From: an uncultured Lachnospiraceae bacterium
GTDB lineage: Bacteria > Bacillota > Clostridia > Lachnospirales > Lachnospiraceae
Assembly (NCBI GenBank): GCA_947625205.1
Contig: CANQNN010000001.1
Span: forward strand, 124,001 to 188,000
DNA: 64,000 nucleotides
Reading direction: 5' to 3'
The notes beneath the pieces were generated by a model. The model ran no database searches. It saw nothing but the letters and a program-made list of their open reading frames with translations, and was not told the DNA's origin. The translations under genes were made by a program, and so were the position numbers. Position 1 is the first letter of the stretch; every line of letters starts with the position of its first letter. This document shows, in pieces, positions 8,931-17,591 of the stretch.

Positions 8931-8963
8931 TCCCGGCAGGGGCAGGGCAGAATGGAGAGAAGG

Positions 8964-9593
8964 ATGCTTAAAACGGTAGTGTGCGTGTCCGGAGGCGGCA
9001 CAAACTTACAGGCGATCATAGACGGCATAGAACGCCGGGATATCACGAATACGCAGATCGTCCGGGTGATCAGTAATAACAGGCATGCATATGCCCTGGA
9101 AAGGGCCCGGAAGGCGGGTATCGAGGCGGTCTGTGTATCGCCCGGGGACTATGGGGACAGAGCGCAGTTCAACGAGGCGCTGATACGGCAGATCGACGCC
9201 GCTTCCCCCGATTTGATCGTTTTGGCGGGCTTCCTTGTGGTGATACCTCCGGAGCTGATCAGAAAATACAGGAATAAGATCATCAATATCCATCCGTCCC
9301 TTATCCCTTCTTTCTGCGGAACGGGTTATTATGGGTTAAAGGTGCACGAAGCGGCTCTTGCGCGGGGCGTGAAGATCACCGGCGCAACGGTGCATTTCGT
9401 GGATGAGGGTACGGATACGGGGCCTATCATTATGCAGAAGGCGGTTGCGGTACAGCCGGACGATACGCCGGAAACGCTTCAGAGACGGGTCATGGAAGAA
9501 GCCGAGTGGGTGATTCTGCCGAGAACGGTCGATCTGATCGCTAACGGCAGGGTGAAGACCGGGGACGGCGGCGCTGTGAGTATACAGGGGTAA
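8964..9593 (+). CDS. purN: Phosphoribosylglycinamide formyltransferase
   Basis: Formylates GAR using 10-formyl-tetrahydrofolate. The 209-residue protein has VSGGGTNLQAIID near the start, NIHPSLIPSF (catalytic Asn and His) and DEGTDTGPII (catalytic Asp). After HPSLIPSF it reads CGTGYYGLKVHEAAL, a variant of the usual segment. The start at 8964 (MLKTVVC) is preferred because GGAGAGAAGG immediately precedes it; the ATG at 8952 has none. It is 18 bp from purD. Confidence 0.93.
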   Translation: MLKTVVCVSGGGTNLQAIIDGIERRDITNTQIVRVISNNRHAYALERARKAGIEAVCVSPGDYGDRAQFNEALIRQIDAASPDLIVLAGFLVVIPPELIRKYRNKIINIHPSLIPSFCGTGYYGLKVHEAALARGVKITGATVHFVDEGTDTGPIIMQKAVAVQPDDTPETLQRRVMEEAEWVILPRTVDLIANGRVKTGDGGAVSIQG

Positions 9594-9611
9594 AGAAAGG
9601 CTGGTAAGAGA

Positions 9612-10883
9612 ATGAAAGTACTGATCGTGGGAAGCGGGGGCCGTGAGCATGCGATAGCGGCAAGCGTGAAAAAAAGCCCTAAAGTAGATAAAATTTACTG
9701 TGCGCCGGGCAATGCGGGCATCGGGCAGATCGCGGAGTGCGTGCCGATCGGCGCTATGGAGTTTGAAAAGATCGTAGATTTTGCCAGACAGAATGAGATA
9801 GATCTGACGATAGTCGGCATGGATGATCCGCTGGTCGGCGGTCTGGTAGACGAGATGGAGGCTGCGGGTCTTAAGGTGTTCGGACCGCGAAAGAATGCGG
9901 CGGTTCTGGAGGGCAGCAAGGCTTTTTCCAAGGATCTGATGAAGAAATATAATATACCTACGGCGGCATATGAAAGTTTCGATGATCCGGAGAAAGCGCT
10001 GGCGTACCTTGAGACGGCGAAGATGCCTGTAGTCCTTAAGGCAGACGGTCTTGCGCTGGGGAAAGGCGTGCTGATCTGCCAGAACCTGGAGGAAGCAAAG
10101 GAAGGCGTCAGGACGATCATGGTAGACAGGAAATTCGGCGCTGCGGGAAACCGTATGGTCATAGAGGAGTTTATGACAGGGCGCGAGGTGTCGGTCCTTT
10201 CCTTTGTGGACGGGAAGACCATCCGGATCATGTCATCTGCGCAGGATCATAAGAGAGCGCAGGACGGGGATCAGGGACTGAATACGGGCGGTATGGGAAC
10301 TTTTTCGCCGAGCCCGTTTTATACGAAGGAAGTCGATGCGTTCTGCCATAAATATATCTATCAGGCTACGGTGGATGCTATGGCGGCGGAAGGCAGACCT
10401 TTTAAGGGGGTCATCTTCTTTGGACTGATGCTGACCAAGGACGGTCCCCGTGTACTGGAGTACAATGCCAGATTCGGCGATCCCGAGGCACAGGTGGTGC
10501 TCCCGCGTATGAAGAACGATCTTGTCGAGGTGGCGGAAGCGTGCATTGACGGTACGCTGGACCGGATAGATCTGCAGTTTGAAGACAATGCGGCGGTCTG
10601 TGTGGTTCTGGCATCACAGGGGTATCCGGTGGCCTATGAGAAAGGTTTTCCGATCAGCGGACTGGAACGCTTTGACGGCGAAGAAGGGTATTACTGTTTC
10701 CACGCGGGTACAAAGCAGACCGAACAGGGAATCGTTACGAACGGAGGCCGCGTTCTGGGCATTACCGCCAAAGGGGCAGATCTGAAGGAAGCAAGAGCCA
10801 ATGCCTATAAGGCAACGGAATGGGTGACGTTTGAAAATAAATATATGCGGCATGATATCGGCAAGGCGATAGACGAGGCATAA
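9612..10883 (+). CDS. purD: Phosphoribosylamine-glycine ligase (GAR synthetase)
   Basis: Joins 5-phosphoribosylamine and glycine with ATP. The 423-residue ATP-grasp enzyme begins MKVLIVGSGGREHAIA. It carries VVLKADGLALGKGVLI, SAQDHKRAQDGDQGLNTGGMG and the metal-binding VLEYNARFGDPEAQVVLPR. It is the last purine gene of this cluster. A zinc-ribbon protein gene follows after 21 bp and may be co-transcribed. Confidence 0.95.
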   Translation: MKVLIVGSGGREHAIAASVKKSPKVDKIYCAPGNAGIGQIAECVPIGAMEFEKIVDFARQNEIDLTIVGMDDPLVGGLVDEMEAAGLKVFGPRKNAAVLEGSKAFSKDLMKKYNIPTAAYESFDDPEKALAYLETAKMPVVLKADGLALGKGVLICQNLEEAKEGVRTIMVDRKFGAAGNRMVIEEFMTGREVSVLSFVDGKTIRIMSSAQDHKRAQDGDQGLNTGGMGTFSPSPFYTKEVDAFCHKYIYQATVDAMAAEGRPFKGVIFFGLMLTKDGPRVLEYNARFGDPEAQVVLPRMKNDLVEVAEACIDGTLDRIDLQFEDNAAVCVVLASQGYPVAYEKGFPISGLERFDGEEGYYCFHAGTKQTEQGIVTNGGRVLGITAKGADLKEARANAYKATEWVTFENKYMRHDIGKAIDEA

Positions 10884-10904
10884 CAGAGAAAGGAGGCGTG
10901 CGTT

Positions 10905-11393
10905 ATGGCGATCAGCAGGGAAGAAAAAGCCGAGAATTTCAGACGGGAATTGCTGGATATAAGAAATCTGAATATACCGACATTCTGCGATAAGTGTAAC
11001 GGCGTTATGGTTTTTAAGGGAGTAGGAGAATATAAGTGCGAGGACTGCGGAAACGTGGAATACGACGATTACGGCAAGGTGCGTAATTATATTGAAAAGC
11101 ACCAGGGCGCAACGTCCGCGCAGGTATCTATGGCTACGGGGGTATCCCAGAAAGCCATACGGGATATGCTCAAAGAGGAGAGACTTGAAATCGCTGCCGG
11201 ATCCAATTCATTCCTGGCGTGCGAAATGTGCGGGGCGAAGATCCGGTACGGCAGAGTGTGCCGCGGATGCGAGGCTGCTTATCATCAGAGCCTTGAGGAT
11301 AAGGCGAGACATACCAAGCACAACCTGGCCGGTTTCAGCGCAGAGCTGCCCAGGATGGACGAGGGCGCGAAGCGTTTTACAAGAATGTTGTAA
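10905..11393 (+). CDS. Zinc-ribbon / helix-turn-helix protein, YvyF-like
   Basis: A 162-residue protein with two cysteine-knuckle pairs flanking a winged-helix-like segment: CDKC and CEDC (about residues 26-48), then SAQVSMATGVSQKAIRDMLKEERL, then CEMC and CRGC. The order recalls the YvyF/TIGR03826 family found next to flagellar regulators in Bacillus, though no flagellar genes are nearby. It is probably a nucleic-acid-binding regulator. The ribosome site AAAGGAGG precedes ATG. Confidence 0.65.
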   Translation: MAISREEKAENFRRELLDIRNLNIPTFCDKCNGVMVFKGVGEYKCEDCGNVEYDDYGKVRNYIEKHQGATSAQVSMATGVSQKAIRDMLKEERLEIAAGSNSFLACEMCGAKIRYGRVCRGCEAAYHQSLEDKARHTKHNLAGFSAELPRMDEGAKRFTRML

Positions 11394-11419
11394 CAAGGGC
11401 AAAAGAGGGAGAATTAATT

Positions 11420-12730
11420 ATGGTACGCAAGACAAGTCACATGGCAACAGGAAATCGATGTCTTACAGGTATAGCCACAGCCGCTTTCATGATAGCGGCG
11501 CTGTGGTGCGGGGCATTTGTCAGCTATGCGGATACCACAGGGACTGTCAAAGTGGATTCTGCTAAGATACGCGAGAAAGCGGATGCTTCGAGCGAATCGG
11601 TCGGAGGCGCGGCGCGGGGCACCGAGGTGACTATCACGGAAGAGGTGACGGATGCTTCGGGCACTTTGTGGTATAAGGTCACTGTGGATGATACCACGGG
11701 CTATATGCGTTCTGATCTTGTTGACAAAGAAAGCGCAGACGGCGGCGAGACGACCCAGCAGGCAGCCCAGCCCGAATCTTCCGCATCGGGGGCGTCCGTG
11801 GAACCCGAACAGGCGATGGATGCACAGTATGCTTCTGTTTCTACGGGGACTGCCAAGGTGCGGACGGCGCCTTCGACCAATGAAGCCATTGTAGACAAAC
11901 TGGCGCAGGGGACGCAGGTCGTTATCAGCGGGCAGACCAACGCCAGTGATGGGAAAATATGGTATTATGTGACTTTTACCGGAACAGACGGTGCAGAGAG
12001 AACCGGCTATATCCGTTCGGATCTGCTTTCACGGGGAGATATGGTGCCGGTGCCTGAAGAGGAGATACCGGAGCCGGAGGAGGTCATTCCTGAGGAGCCG
12101 GAACCCGAGCTGCCGGATGATTACGAGCTGATTTACGGACATGGCGCAGACGGCGCCGAGGCGTGGTATCTGATCGATAACACGGCTGAGGGCGGCGGGA
12201 GCCAGTATCCGCTGGAACAGCTTATGAAGGTTACAAAAGCGCGCAGTGAAGAAGATTCCAAAAATGCAAAGTCACTGGTAAGACAGCGGATCGTTATTGT
12301 GGTGATGGGCGTGCTGATGGCCGCTCTGATCGTTGCAGTCATTATTATGGCGCTGAAGCTTCGTGATGTATATTATGAAGATTATGAAGACGAGGATGAG
12401 GAGGAAGAAGAGGAAGAACCTGCACCTCGCAGGCGCCGCACGCAGGAGGCGGAGGAAGAGGCGCCCCGCAGGCGCCGCACACAGGAGGCGGAGGAAGAGG
12501 CGCCCCGCAGACGCCGCACACAGGAGGCGGAGGAAGAGACGCCCCGCAGACGCCGTGCAGAGGAGCCGGAGGATGCTGCGGCAAAGCGCAGACGCCGCAG
12601 GGATGAGGAAGACAGTGAAGTATCGCAGGCGCGTCCGGCTGCCGCTCCGAAGAGGAAGACCAGGAACTTTTTACTGGATGACGATGAATTTGAGTTTGAG
12701 TTCCTGAATATGGATGATAAGAAATCATAG
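11420..12730 (+). CDS. SH3b-domain membrane protein with charged repeat tail
   Basis: A 436-residue envelope protein with N-terminal signal sequence (about residues 15-35, ending SYADTT). Two bacterial SH3 domains follow: GTVKVDSAKIREKADASSE and GTAKVRTAPSTNEAIVDKL. Then come a Pro/Glu linker, one membrane span (RIVIVVMGVLMAALIVAVII, near residue 300) and an intracellular tail of acid runs and tandem arginine-rich repeats. SH3b domains usually bind peptidoglycan, so the protein may link the wall to a cytosolic partner. GAGGGA precedes the ATG. Only 8 bp separate it from the GntR gene. Confidence 0.75.
   Translation: MVRKTSHMATGNRCLTGIATAAFMIAALWCGAFVSYADTTGTVKVDSAKIREKADASSESVGGAARGTEVTITEEVTDASGTLWYKVTVDDTTGYMRSDLVDKESADGGETTQQAAQPESSASGASVEPEQAMDAQYASVSTGTAKVRTAPSTNEAIVDKLAQGTQVVISGQTNASDGKIWYYVTFTGTDGAERTGYIRSDLLSRGDMVPVPEEEIPEPEEVIPEEPEPELPDDYELIYGHGADGAEAWYLIDNTAEGGGSQYPLEQLMKVTKARSEEDSKNAKSLVRQRIVIVVMGVLMAALIVAVIIMALKLRDVYYEDYEDEDEEEEEEEPAPRRRRTQEAEEEAPRRRRTQEAEEEAPRRRRTQEAEEETPRRRRAEEPEDAAAKRRRRRDEEDSEVSQARPAAAPKRKTRNFLLDDDEFEFEFLNMDDKKS
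12422..12574 (+). repeat. 39-bp tandem repeat inside the SH3b gene
   Basis: Three near-identical 39-bp units (12422-12460, 12461-12499, 12500-12538) and a degenerate fourth follow one another. They encode APRRRRTQEAEEE repeats. Units 2 and 3 differ by one base, so copy number may vary between strains. Confidence 0.9.
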
Positions 12731-12738
12731 GGATAGAA

Positions 12739-13122
12739 ATGTTTATTGAGATAGATTTTAACAGTGATGAAGCAATCTATATGCAGCTGCGCAACCAGAT
12801 CATTCTGGGGATTGCAACTTCACAGTTCCAGGAGGGAGATCTGCTTCCGTCTGTCAGGCAGTTGGCGGAGGATATTGGAATAAACATGCATACGGTCAAT
12901 AAGGCATACACTGTGCTCAAGCAGGAGGGGTATGTCAGGGTGGACCGCAGAAAAGGCGCCGTGATAGCGATTGATACAGATAAATTGCAGACGCTGAATA
13001 TGATGCGGCGTGAATTGCAGGTCACGCTGGCTAAAGCAAGCTGTAAGAATATTTCCAGAGAAGAAGTGCATGCTCTTATAGATGAAATATATGAAGATTA
13101 TGAGAAAGGGATGGATTATTGA
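12739..13122 (+). CDS. GntR-family regulator, short (YtrA-like)
   Basis: A 127-residue protein. Residues about 10-75 form a GntR winged helix (DEAIYMQLRNQIILGIATSQF, LPSVRQLAEDIGINMHTVNKAYTVLKQEGYV). The rest is a short helical tail without a large effector domain, as in the YtrA subfamily. Its stop codon overlaps the clpC start (TGATG at 13120-13124), so it is translationally coupled to clpC and may control it. It takes the place normally held by ctsR-mcsA-mcsB in many Firmicutes. Confidence 0.85.
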   Translation: MFIEIDFNSDEAIYMQLRNQIILGIATSQFQEGDLLPSVRQLAEDIGINMHTVNKAYTVLKQEGYVRVDRRKGAVIAIDTDKLQTLNMMRRELQVTLAKASCKNISREEVHALIDEIYEDYEKGMDY

Positions 13123-15569
13123 TGCAGCCACAGTTTACTGATAAAGCGAGAGCGGCATTGATGCTTGCCGAGAGAGCGGCCAAGAGTCTGAGACAAAGCT
13201 ATGTGGGAAGCGAACATATTCTGCTCGGTCTGCTGCGGGAGAACACGGGAGTAGCCGCAATAGTTCTGCAGAATAACGGAGTAGATGTGGTTCGTCTCAA
13301 GGAAATGATCAAGGATCTGATCGCGCCGGAGAGCTCTGTCCTGATCGCTGAACAGGACGGTTATTCGCCGCGTGCACAGAGTATTTTGGAAGAGGCGCAC
13401 AGACAGGCGGAGAGATTTCGCAGCGACAAGACGGGAACGGAGCATATACTTCTTGCGCTCCTTAAGGAAGGTGAGAATGTTGCTGTCAGACTGCTCAATA
13501 CTATGGGTATCTCTATACAGAAGCTGTATGTGGACGTGCTGGTAGCTATGGGTGAAGACGGAGGCCTGTATAAAGAAGATCTGGGTAAAAAGCAGGGAAA
13601 GAAAAAGAGCGGGACCTCCACCCTGGACCAGTACAGCCGCGATCTGACAGCGCTGGCGAGAGAGGGAAAGCTGGACCCTGTGATCGGCAGACAGGATGAG
13701 ATCACGAGAGTCATTCAGATACTCAGCCGCCGGACCAAGAATAATCCGTGTCTGATAGGTGAGCCCGGCGTAGGTAAGACCGCTGTGGTGGAGGGACTGG
13801 CGTCCCGCATTGTTACAGGCGACGTGCCTTTTACCGTACAGAATAAGAGGGTGCTGACCCTGGATCTGTCCGGAATGGTCGCGGGCAGTAAATACCGCGG
13901 AGAGTTTGAGGAGAGAATCAAAAAAGTCATCAAAGAGGTAATAGAGGACGGCAACATAGTCCTTTTTCTGGATGAGATGCACACGATCATCGGCGCAGGC
14001 GGCGCAGAGGGAGCGATCGATGCATCCAATATACTAAAGCCCTCGCTGGCAAGAGGGGAAATACAGCTGATCGGTGCGACTACCATCGCAGAGTATCGTA
14101 AGTATGTGGAGAAAGACGCGGCCCTTGAGAGACGTTTTCAGCCCGTGATGGTGGAAGAACCTACCGTGGAGGAAGCTGAAAATATTCTGAGAGGTATTGC
14201 TCATAAGTATGAGGAGCATCACCGCGTAACGATAACACCGGAGGCAGTCACTGCTGCGGTGGCGCTTTCCAACCGATATATCAATGACAGAAATTTGCCG
14301 GATAAGGCGATCGATCTGATCGATGAAGCGGCGGCGGCGGTACGTCTTAAGGTGACCGGGCAGCCCGATAAGCTTCGTGAACTGTCGGAGGAGATCAAGA
14401 AGATCGATCTTCAGATCGAGAGATCTATCCGCATGGAGGCGTTTACGCAGGCTGCCGAGCTTAAGAAGAAGCAGAGCGACTGTATCCGTAAGTACGAGCG
14501 CATCGTGAAGAAGATGGAGAGAGAAGAGGAGAAACGTATCTACACGGTCGGTGAAAACGAGATCGCGGAGGTCGTGTCCCTGTGGACGAAGATCCCGGTT
14601 AGGAAGCTGGCGGAAAAAGAGAGCGAGCGTCTGCTGAAGCTGGAGTCTATTCTGCATAAACGTGTCATCGGACAGGAGGAAGCGGTCACTGCCGTTGCCA
14701 AGGCCATGAGGCGCGGCAGAGTCGGACTTCAGGATCCCAATCGTCCTATCGGTTCTTTCCTGTTTCTCGGACCTACCGGCGTGGGTAAGACGGAGCTCAG
14801 CAAAGCACTTGCAGAGGCTATGTTCGGATCGGAAAATGCGCTGATCCGTGTGGATATGTCGGAGTATATGGAAGGGCATTCGGTGTCCAAGATGATCGGC
14901 TCGCCGCCAGGCTATGTGGGATTTGAAGAAGGCGGTCAGCTATCGGAGAAAGTGCGCAGAAATCCTTACTCTGTAGTACTTTTTGACGAGATAGAAAAAG
15001 CGCATCCGGACGTGTTCAATGTGCTGCTTCAGGTGCTGGACGACGGGCATATCACCGATTCCAAAGGCAGAAAAGTCAGCTTCAAGAATACGATCCTGAT
15101 CATGACGTCCAACGCAGGTGCGCAGAGGATCGTAGATCCCAAGAATCTGGGATTTGGTGCGGAGACGACGAAAGAGCAGGATTATGATAAGATGAAGTCC
15201 AGTGTGATGGAGGAGGTCAAGAGGCTGTTCAAGCCCGAATTCATCAACCGTATCGATGAGATCATGGTGTTCCATCCGCTTAATAAGGACGATATGAAGA
15301 AGATCGTAACGCTTCTTACGCATAATCTGATCAAACGCTGCAAGGAACAGATGGAGATCGAATTGACGATCGCACCGTCGGTAAAAGAATGGCTGATCGA
15401 GAAACACATGGACGCCAAGATGGGCGCAAGACCCATGAAGAGAGCCATACAGAGTGAGATCGAGGATGTTCTTGCAGAGGAGATCCTTCAGGGGAACGTA
15501 AAGAGGGGCGACAAAGTTTCTGCGGGACTTAAGAATAAGAAAATTGTTTTTACGGTACGCGATAAATAA
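13122..15569 (+). CDS. clpC: Clp protease ATP-binding subunit ClpC
   Basis: A hexameric AAA+ unfoldase that feeds ClpP. The 815-residue protein carries a double Clp-N domain ([28 protein letters not shown]), AAA1 (Walker [10 protein letters not shown], Walker [10 protein letters not shown]), a UVR-like middle region ([14 protein letters not shown]) and AAA2 (Walker [26 protein letters not shown]), then the C-terminal D2 domain. ATG at 13122 overlaps the GntR stop; an in-frame TTG one codon earlier is not needed. No ctsR, mcsA or mcsB is adjacent. Confidence 0.93.
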   Translation: MQPQFTDKARAALMLAERAAKSLRQSYVGSEHILLGLLRENTGVAAIVLQNNGVDVVRLKEMIKDLIAPESSVLIAEQDGYSPRAQSILEEAHRQAERFRSDKTGTEHILLALLKEGENVAVRLLNTMGISIQKLYVDVLVAMGEDGGLYKEDLGKKQGKKKSGTSTLDQYSRDLTALAREGKLDPVIGRQDEITRVIQILSRRTKNNPCLIGEPGVGKTAVVEGLASRIVTGDVPFTVQNKRVLTLDLSGMVAGSKYRGEFEERIKKVIKEVIEDGNIVLFLDEMHTIIGAGGAEGAIDASNILKPSLARGEIQLIGATTIAEYRKYVEKDAALERRFQPVMVEEPTVEEAENILRGIAHKYEEHHRVTITPEAVTAAVALSNRYINDRNLPDKAIDLIDEAAAAVRLKVTGQPDKLRELSEEIKKIDLQIERSIRMEAFTQAAELKKKQSDCIRKYERIVKKMEREEEKRIYTVGENEIAEVVSLWTKIPVRKLAEKESERLLKLESILHKRVIGQEEAVTAVAKAMRRGRVGLQDPNRPIGSFLFLGPTGVGKTELSKALAEAMFGSENALIRVDMSEYMEGHSVSKMIGSPPGYVGFEEGGQLSEKVRRNPYSVVLFDEIEKAHPDVFNVLLQVLDDGHITDSKGRKVSFKNTILIMTSNAGAQRIVDPKNLGFGAETTKEQDYDKMKSSVMEEVKRLFKPEFINRIDEIMVFHPLNKDDMKKIVTLLTHNLIKRCKEQMEIELTIAPSVKEWLIEKHMDAKMGARPMKRAIQSEIEDVLAEEILQGNVKRGDKVSAGLKNKKIVFTVRDK

Positions 15570-15598
15570 TAAAAGCAAATGCTTAGGAGGATAACACA

Positions 15599-16015
15599 AT
15601 GGCTGTAGTAGAAGAGTTGCTGCGAACCGAAGATAACGGAACGATCAGTTTCGGCAATTACAAGCTGGATACGAAAGCAAAGGTGGAGGATTACGAGCAT
15701 GCCGGCGATTTATATAAGGTGAAGACATTTAAAGAACTGACCAAGCTGGAAAAAAACGGTATGTTTGCCTACGAGTCACAGCCCGGAACAAGTGTGACGG
15801 ATTTCAAGGAGACGGAGGACGGAGTCACGTTTACGGTAGAGGCCGGCGAGGATGCTCAGATCACGGTCGGACTTGAGGAGGACACTGAGTACAGCGTCTT
15901 CGTAGACGGTGTGAATATCGGTACGATGAAAACTAATTTAAGCGGCAAGCTAAGCATCAGCGTGGAGCTGGAGAATGCCGGCGAGATCGCGGTCAAGATT
16001 GTGAAGAATGGCTAA
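15599..16015 (+). CDS. Conserved-looking protein between clpC and radA, unknown
   Basis: A 138-residue acidic, soluble, beta-rich protein with no signal peptide. It begins MAVVEELLRTEDNGTISFGNYKLDTKAKVEDYEHAGD and ends in a repeating beta pattern (TFTVEAGEDAQITVGLEEDTEYSVFVDG). I recognise no catalytic motif. The ribosome site TTAGGAGG is strong, and the 3' end overlaps radA by 8 bp, which supports expression and coupling. Confidence 0.75.
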   Translation: MAVVEELLRTEDNGTISFGNYKLDTKAKVEDYEHAGDLYKVKTFKELTKLEKNGMFAYESQPGTSVTDFKETEDGVTFTVEAGEDAQITVGLEEDTEYSVFVDGVNIGTMKTNLSGKLSISVELENAGEIAVKIVKNG

Positions 16016-17387
16016 AAATAAAATGGGGACAGTTTTTTACTGTCAGAACTGTGGGTACGAATCCTCTAAGTGGATGGGACAATGTCCCGGATGCAGAGAA
16101 TGGAACAGTATGGTAGAGGAGAAAGTGGTGGCAAAAAGTCCCGGCGCTTTACACAGCGCGGGCGGCGGAAGAGTACGCGCCGCCGCAGCTTGCTCCAGCC
16201 TGTCGGAAGTGAGCATACAGGAGGAAGACCGTATGCTCACGCATATAGAAGAATTGGATAGAGTGCTGGGAGGCGGTATTGTGCCCGGCTCCTTGACGTT
16301 AGTGGGCGGCGATCCGGGAATCGGCAAGTCTACCTTGCTTCTTCAGGTGTGCAGACATATGGCGGCGGACGGCCGTAAAGTATTATACATATCAGGCGAA
16401 GAGTCGCTTCGCCAGATCAAGATCCGTGCAAACAGGCTGGGGACATTCTCGGATGATCTGCTGCTTCTGTGCGAGACGAGCCTGGAAGTAGTGGAGGATA
16501 CGATCCGCAGCCTGATGCCGGACATTACGATCATTGATTCCATCCAGACTATGTATCATGAAGATATCTCTTCCGCGCCGGGCAGTGTGTCCCAGGTGCG
16601 CGAATCTACCAATGTACTTCTTCAGCTTGCCAAAGGTCTGAATACATCCATATTTATTGTAGGTCATGTGACCAAAGAAGGCACTGTAGCGGGACCTAGA
16701 GTACTGGAGCATATGGTGGACACGGTACTTTATTTTGAAGGCGACAGACATGCTTCTTACAGGATACTCCGGGGTGTGAAGAACCGTTTTGGCTCTACCA
16801 ATGAGATCGGCGTATTCGAGATGAAGGAAGAAGGACTCGTGGAGGTGAAAAATCCCTCCGAGTTTATGCTGAGCGGCAAGCCGGAGGGGGCGAGCGGATC
16901 GATCGTATCCTGCTCTATGGAAGGAACGCGCCCGATACTGCTGGAGATCCAGGCGCTGGTATGTCACAGCAATTTCGGTATTCCCAGACGGCAGGCAAAC
17001 GGGACGGACTTTAACCGCGTGAATCTGTTGATGGCAGTACTGGAAAAAAGAATAGGCGTGCAAATGTCCGACTGCGATGCCTACGTGAATCTGGCGGGCG
17101 GCATGAAAATCTCGGAGCCGGCCATTGACCTGGGGATCGTCATGGCTATCGTATCCAGCTTTAAGAACAGGGTCATAGACGATAAGACCATTGCATTTGG
17201 TGAGGTTGGTTTAAGCGGTGAAGTGCGGGGCGTTTCTATGGTGGAACAGCGTGTCAGCGAGGCGGCCAAGCTGGGTTTTACCATCTGTATCATGCCGGAA
17301 GTCAACCGCGCACAGTTAAGAGAGGTCAGTGGGATCAAAGTGATCGGCGTTAAGACTGTACAGGATGCGGTGGATTTTATGACATAA
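16008..17387 (+). CDS. radA: DNA repair protein RadA
   Basis: A RecA-related helicase that promotes branch migration in recombinational repair. The 459-residue protein has an N-terminal zinc finger (CQNCGYESSKWMGQCPGC), Walker A GGDPGIGKST, the RadA-specific KNRFGS motif and a C-terminal Lon-like domain (LAGGMKISEPAIDLGIV). The start overlaps the upstream gene by 8 bp. It is followed by the intergenic double-hairpin element. Confidence 0.95.
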   Translation: MAKNKMGTVFYCQNCGYESSKWMGQCPGCREWNSMVEEKVVAKSPGALHSAGGGRVRAAAACSSLSEVSIQEEDRMLTHIEELDRVLGGGIVPGSLTLVGGDPGIGKSTLLLQVCRHMAADGRKVLYISGEESLRQIKIRANRLGTFSDDLLLLCETSLEVVEDTIRSLMPDITIIDSIQTMYHEDISSAPGSVSQVRESTNVLLQLAKGLNTSIFIVGHVTKEGTVAGPRVLEHMVDTVLYFEGDRHASYRILRGVKNRFGSTNEIGVFEMKEEGLVEVKNPSEFMLSGKPEGASGSIVSCSMEGTRPILLEIQALVCHSNFGIPRRQANGTDFNRVNLLMAVLEKRIGVQMSDCDAYVNLAGGMKISEPAIDLGIVMAIVSSFKNRVIDDKTIAFGEVGLSGEVRGVSMVEQRVSEAAKLGFTICIMPEVNRAQLREVSGIKVIGVKTVQDAVDFMT

Positions 17388-17452
17388 TTGTGACAAATTT
17401 TAACAAAGTGTTAACAAATAGCCTGTCTGTATGTTCAAATTGTACACCATAT

Positions 17453-17550
17453 GGTAAAATAGACGCAGATTCAGCAATCTGCGTCTCAAGAATCGCTTTG
17501 CGATTCTTCCGAAATAATTTACGTTACTGGCGTCAGAGATATAGTAAAAT
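17453..17550. repeat. Double-hairpin intergenic element, copy A
   Basis: A 98-bp element that aligns without gaps to 42470-42567 (about 73% identity by eye). It opens with GGTAAAATA. Hairpin 1 follows (arms GACGCAGATT and AATCTGCGTC, loop CAGC), then hairpin 2 (arms AAGAATCGC and GCGATTCTT, loop TTT), then a conserved tail containing TTTACG and AGAGATAT, and it ends with a second GTAAAAT exactly 90 bp after the first. Both stems are perfect in both copies despite sequence change. It lies between radA and the LytR-CpsA-Psr gene. Either strand could be the functional one. Confidence 0.8.
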
Positions 17551-17591
17551 ATTAGGAATATATGAGATATTTTACTAAGAAGGAGTCGCTT

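Noticed and set aside
12422-12574. CRISPR-like array
   Set aside because: The repeats are contiguous without spacers and lie in frame inside a protein-coding gene.
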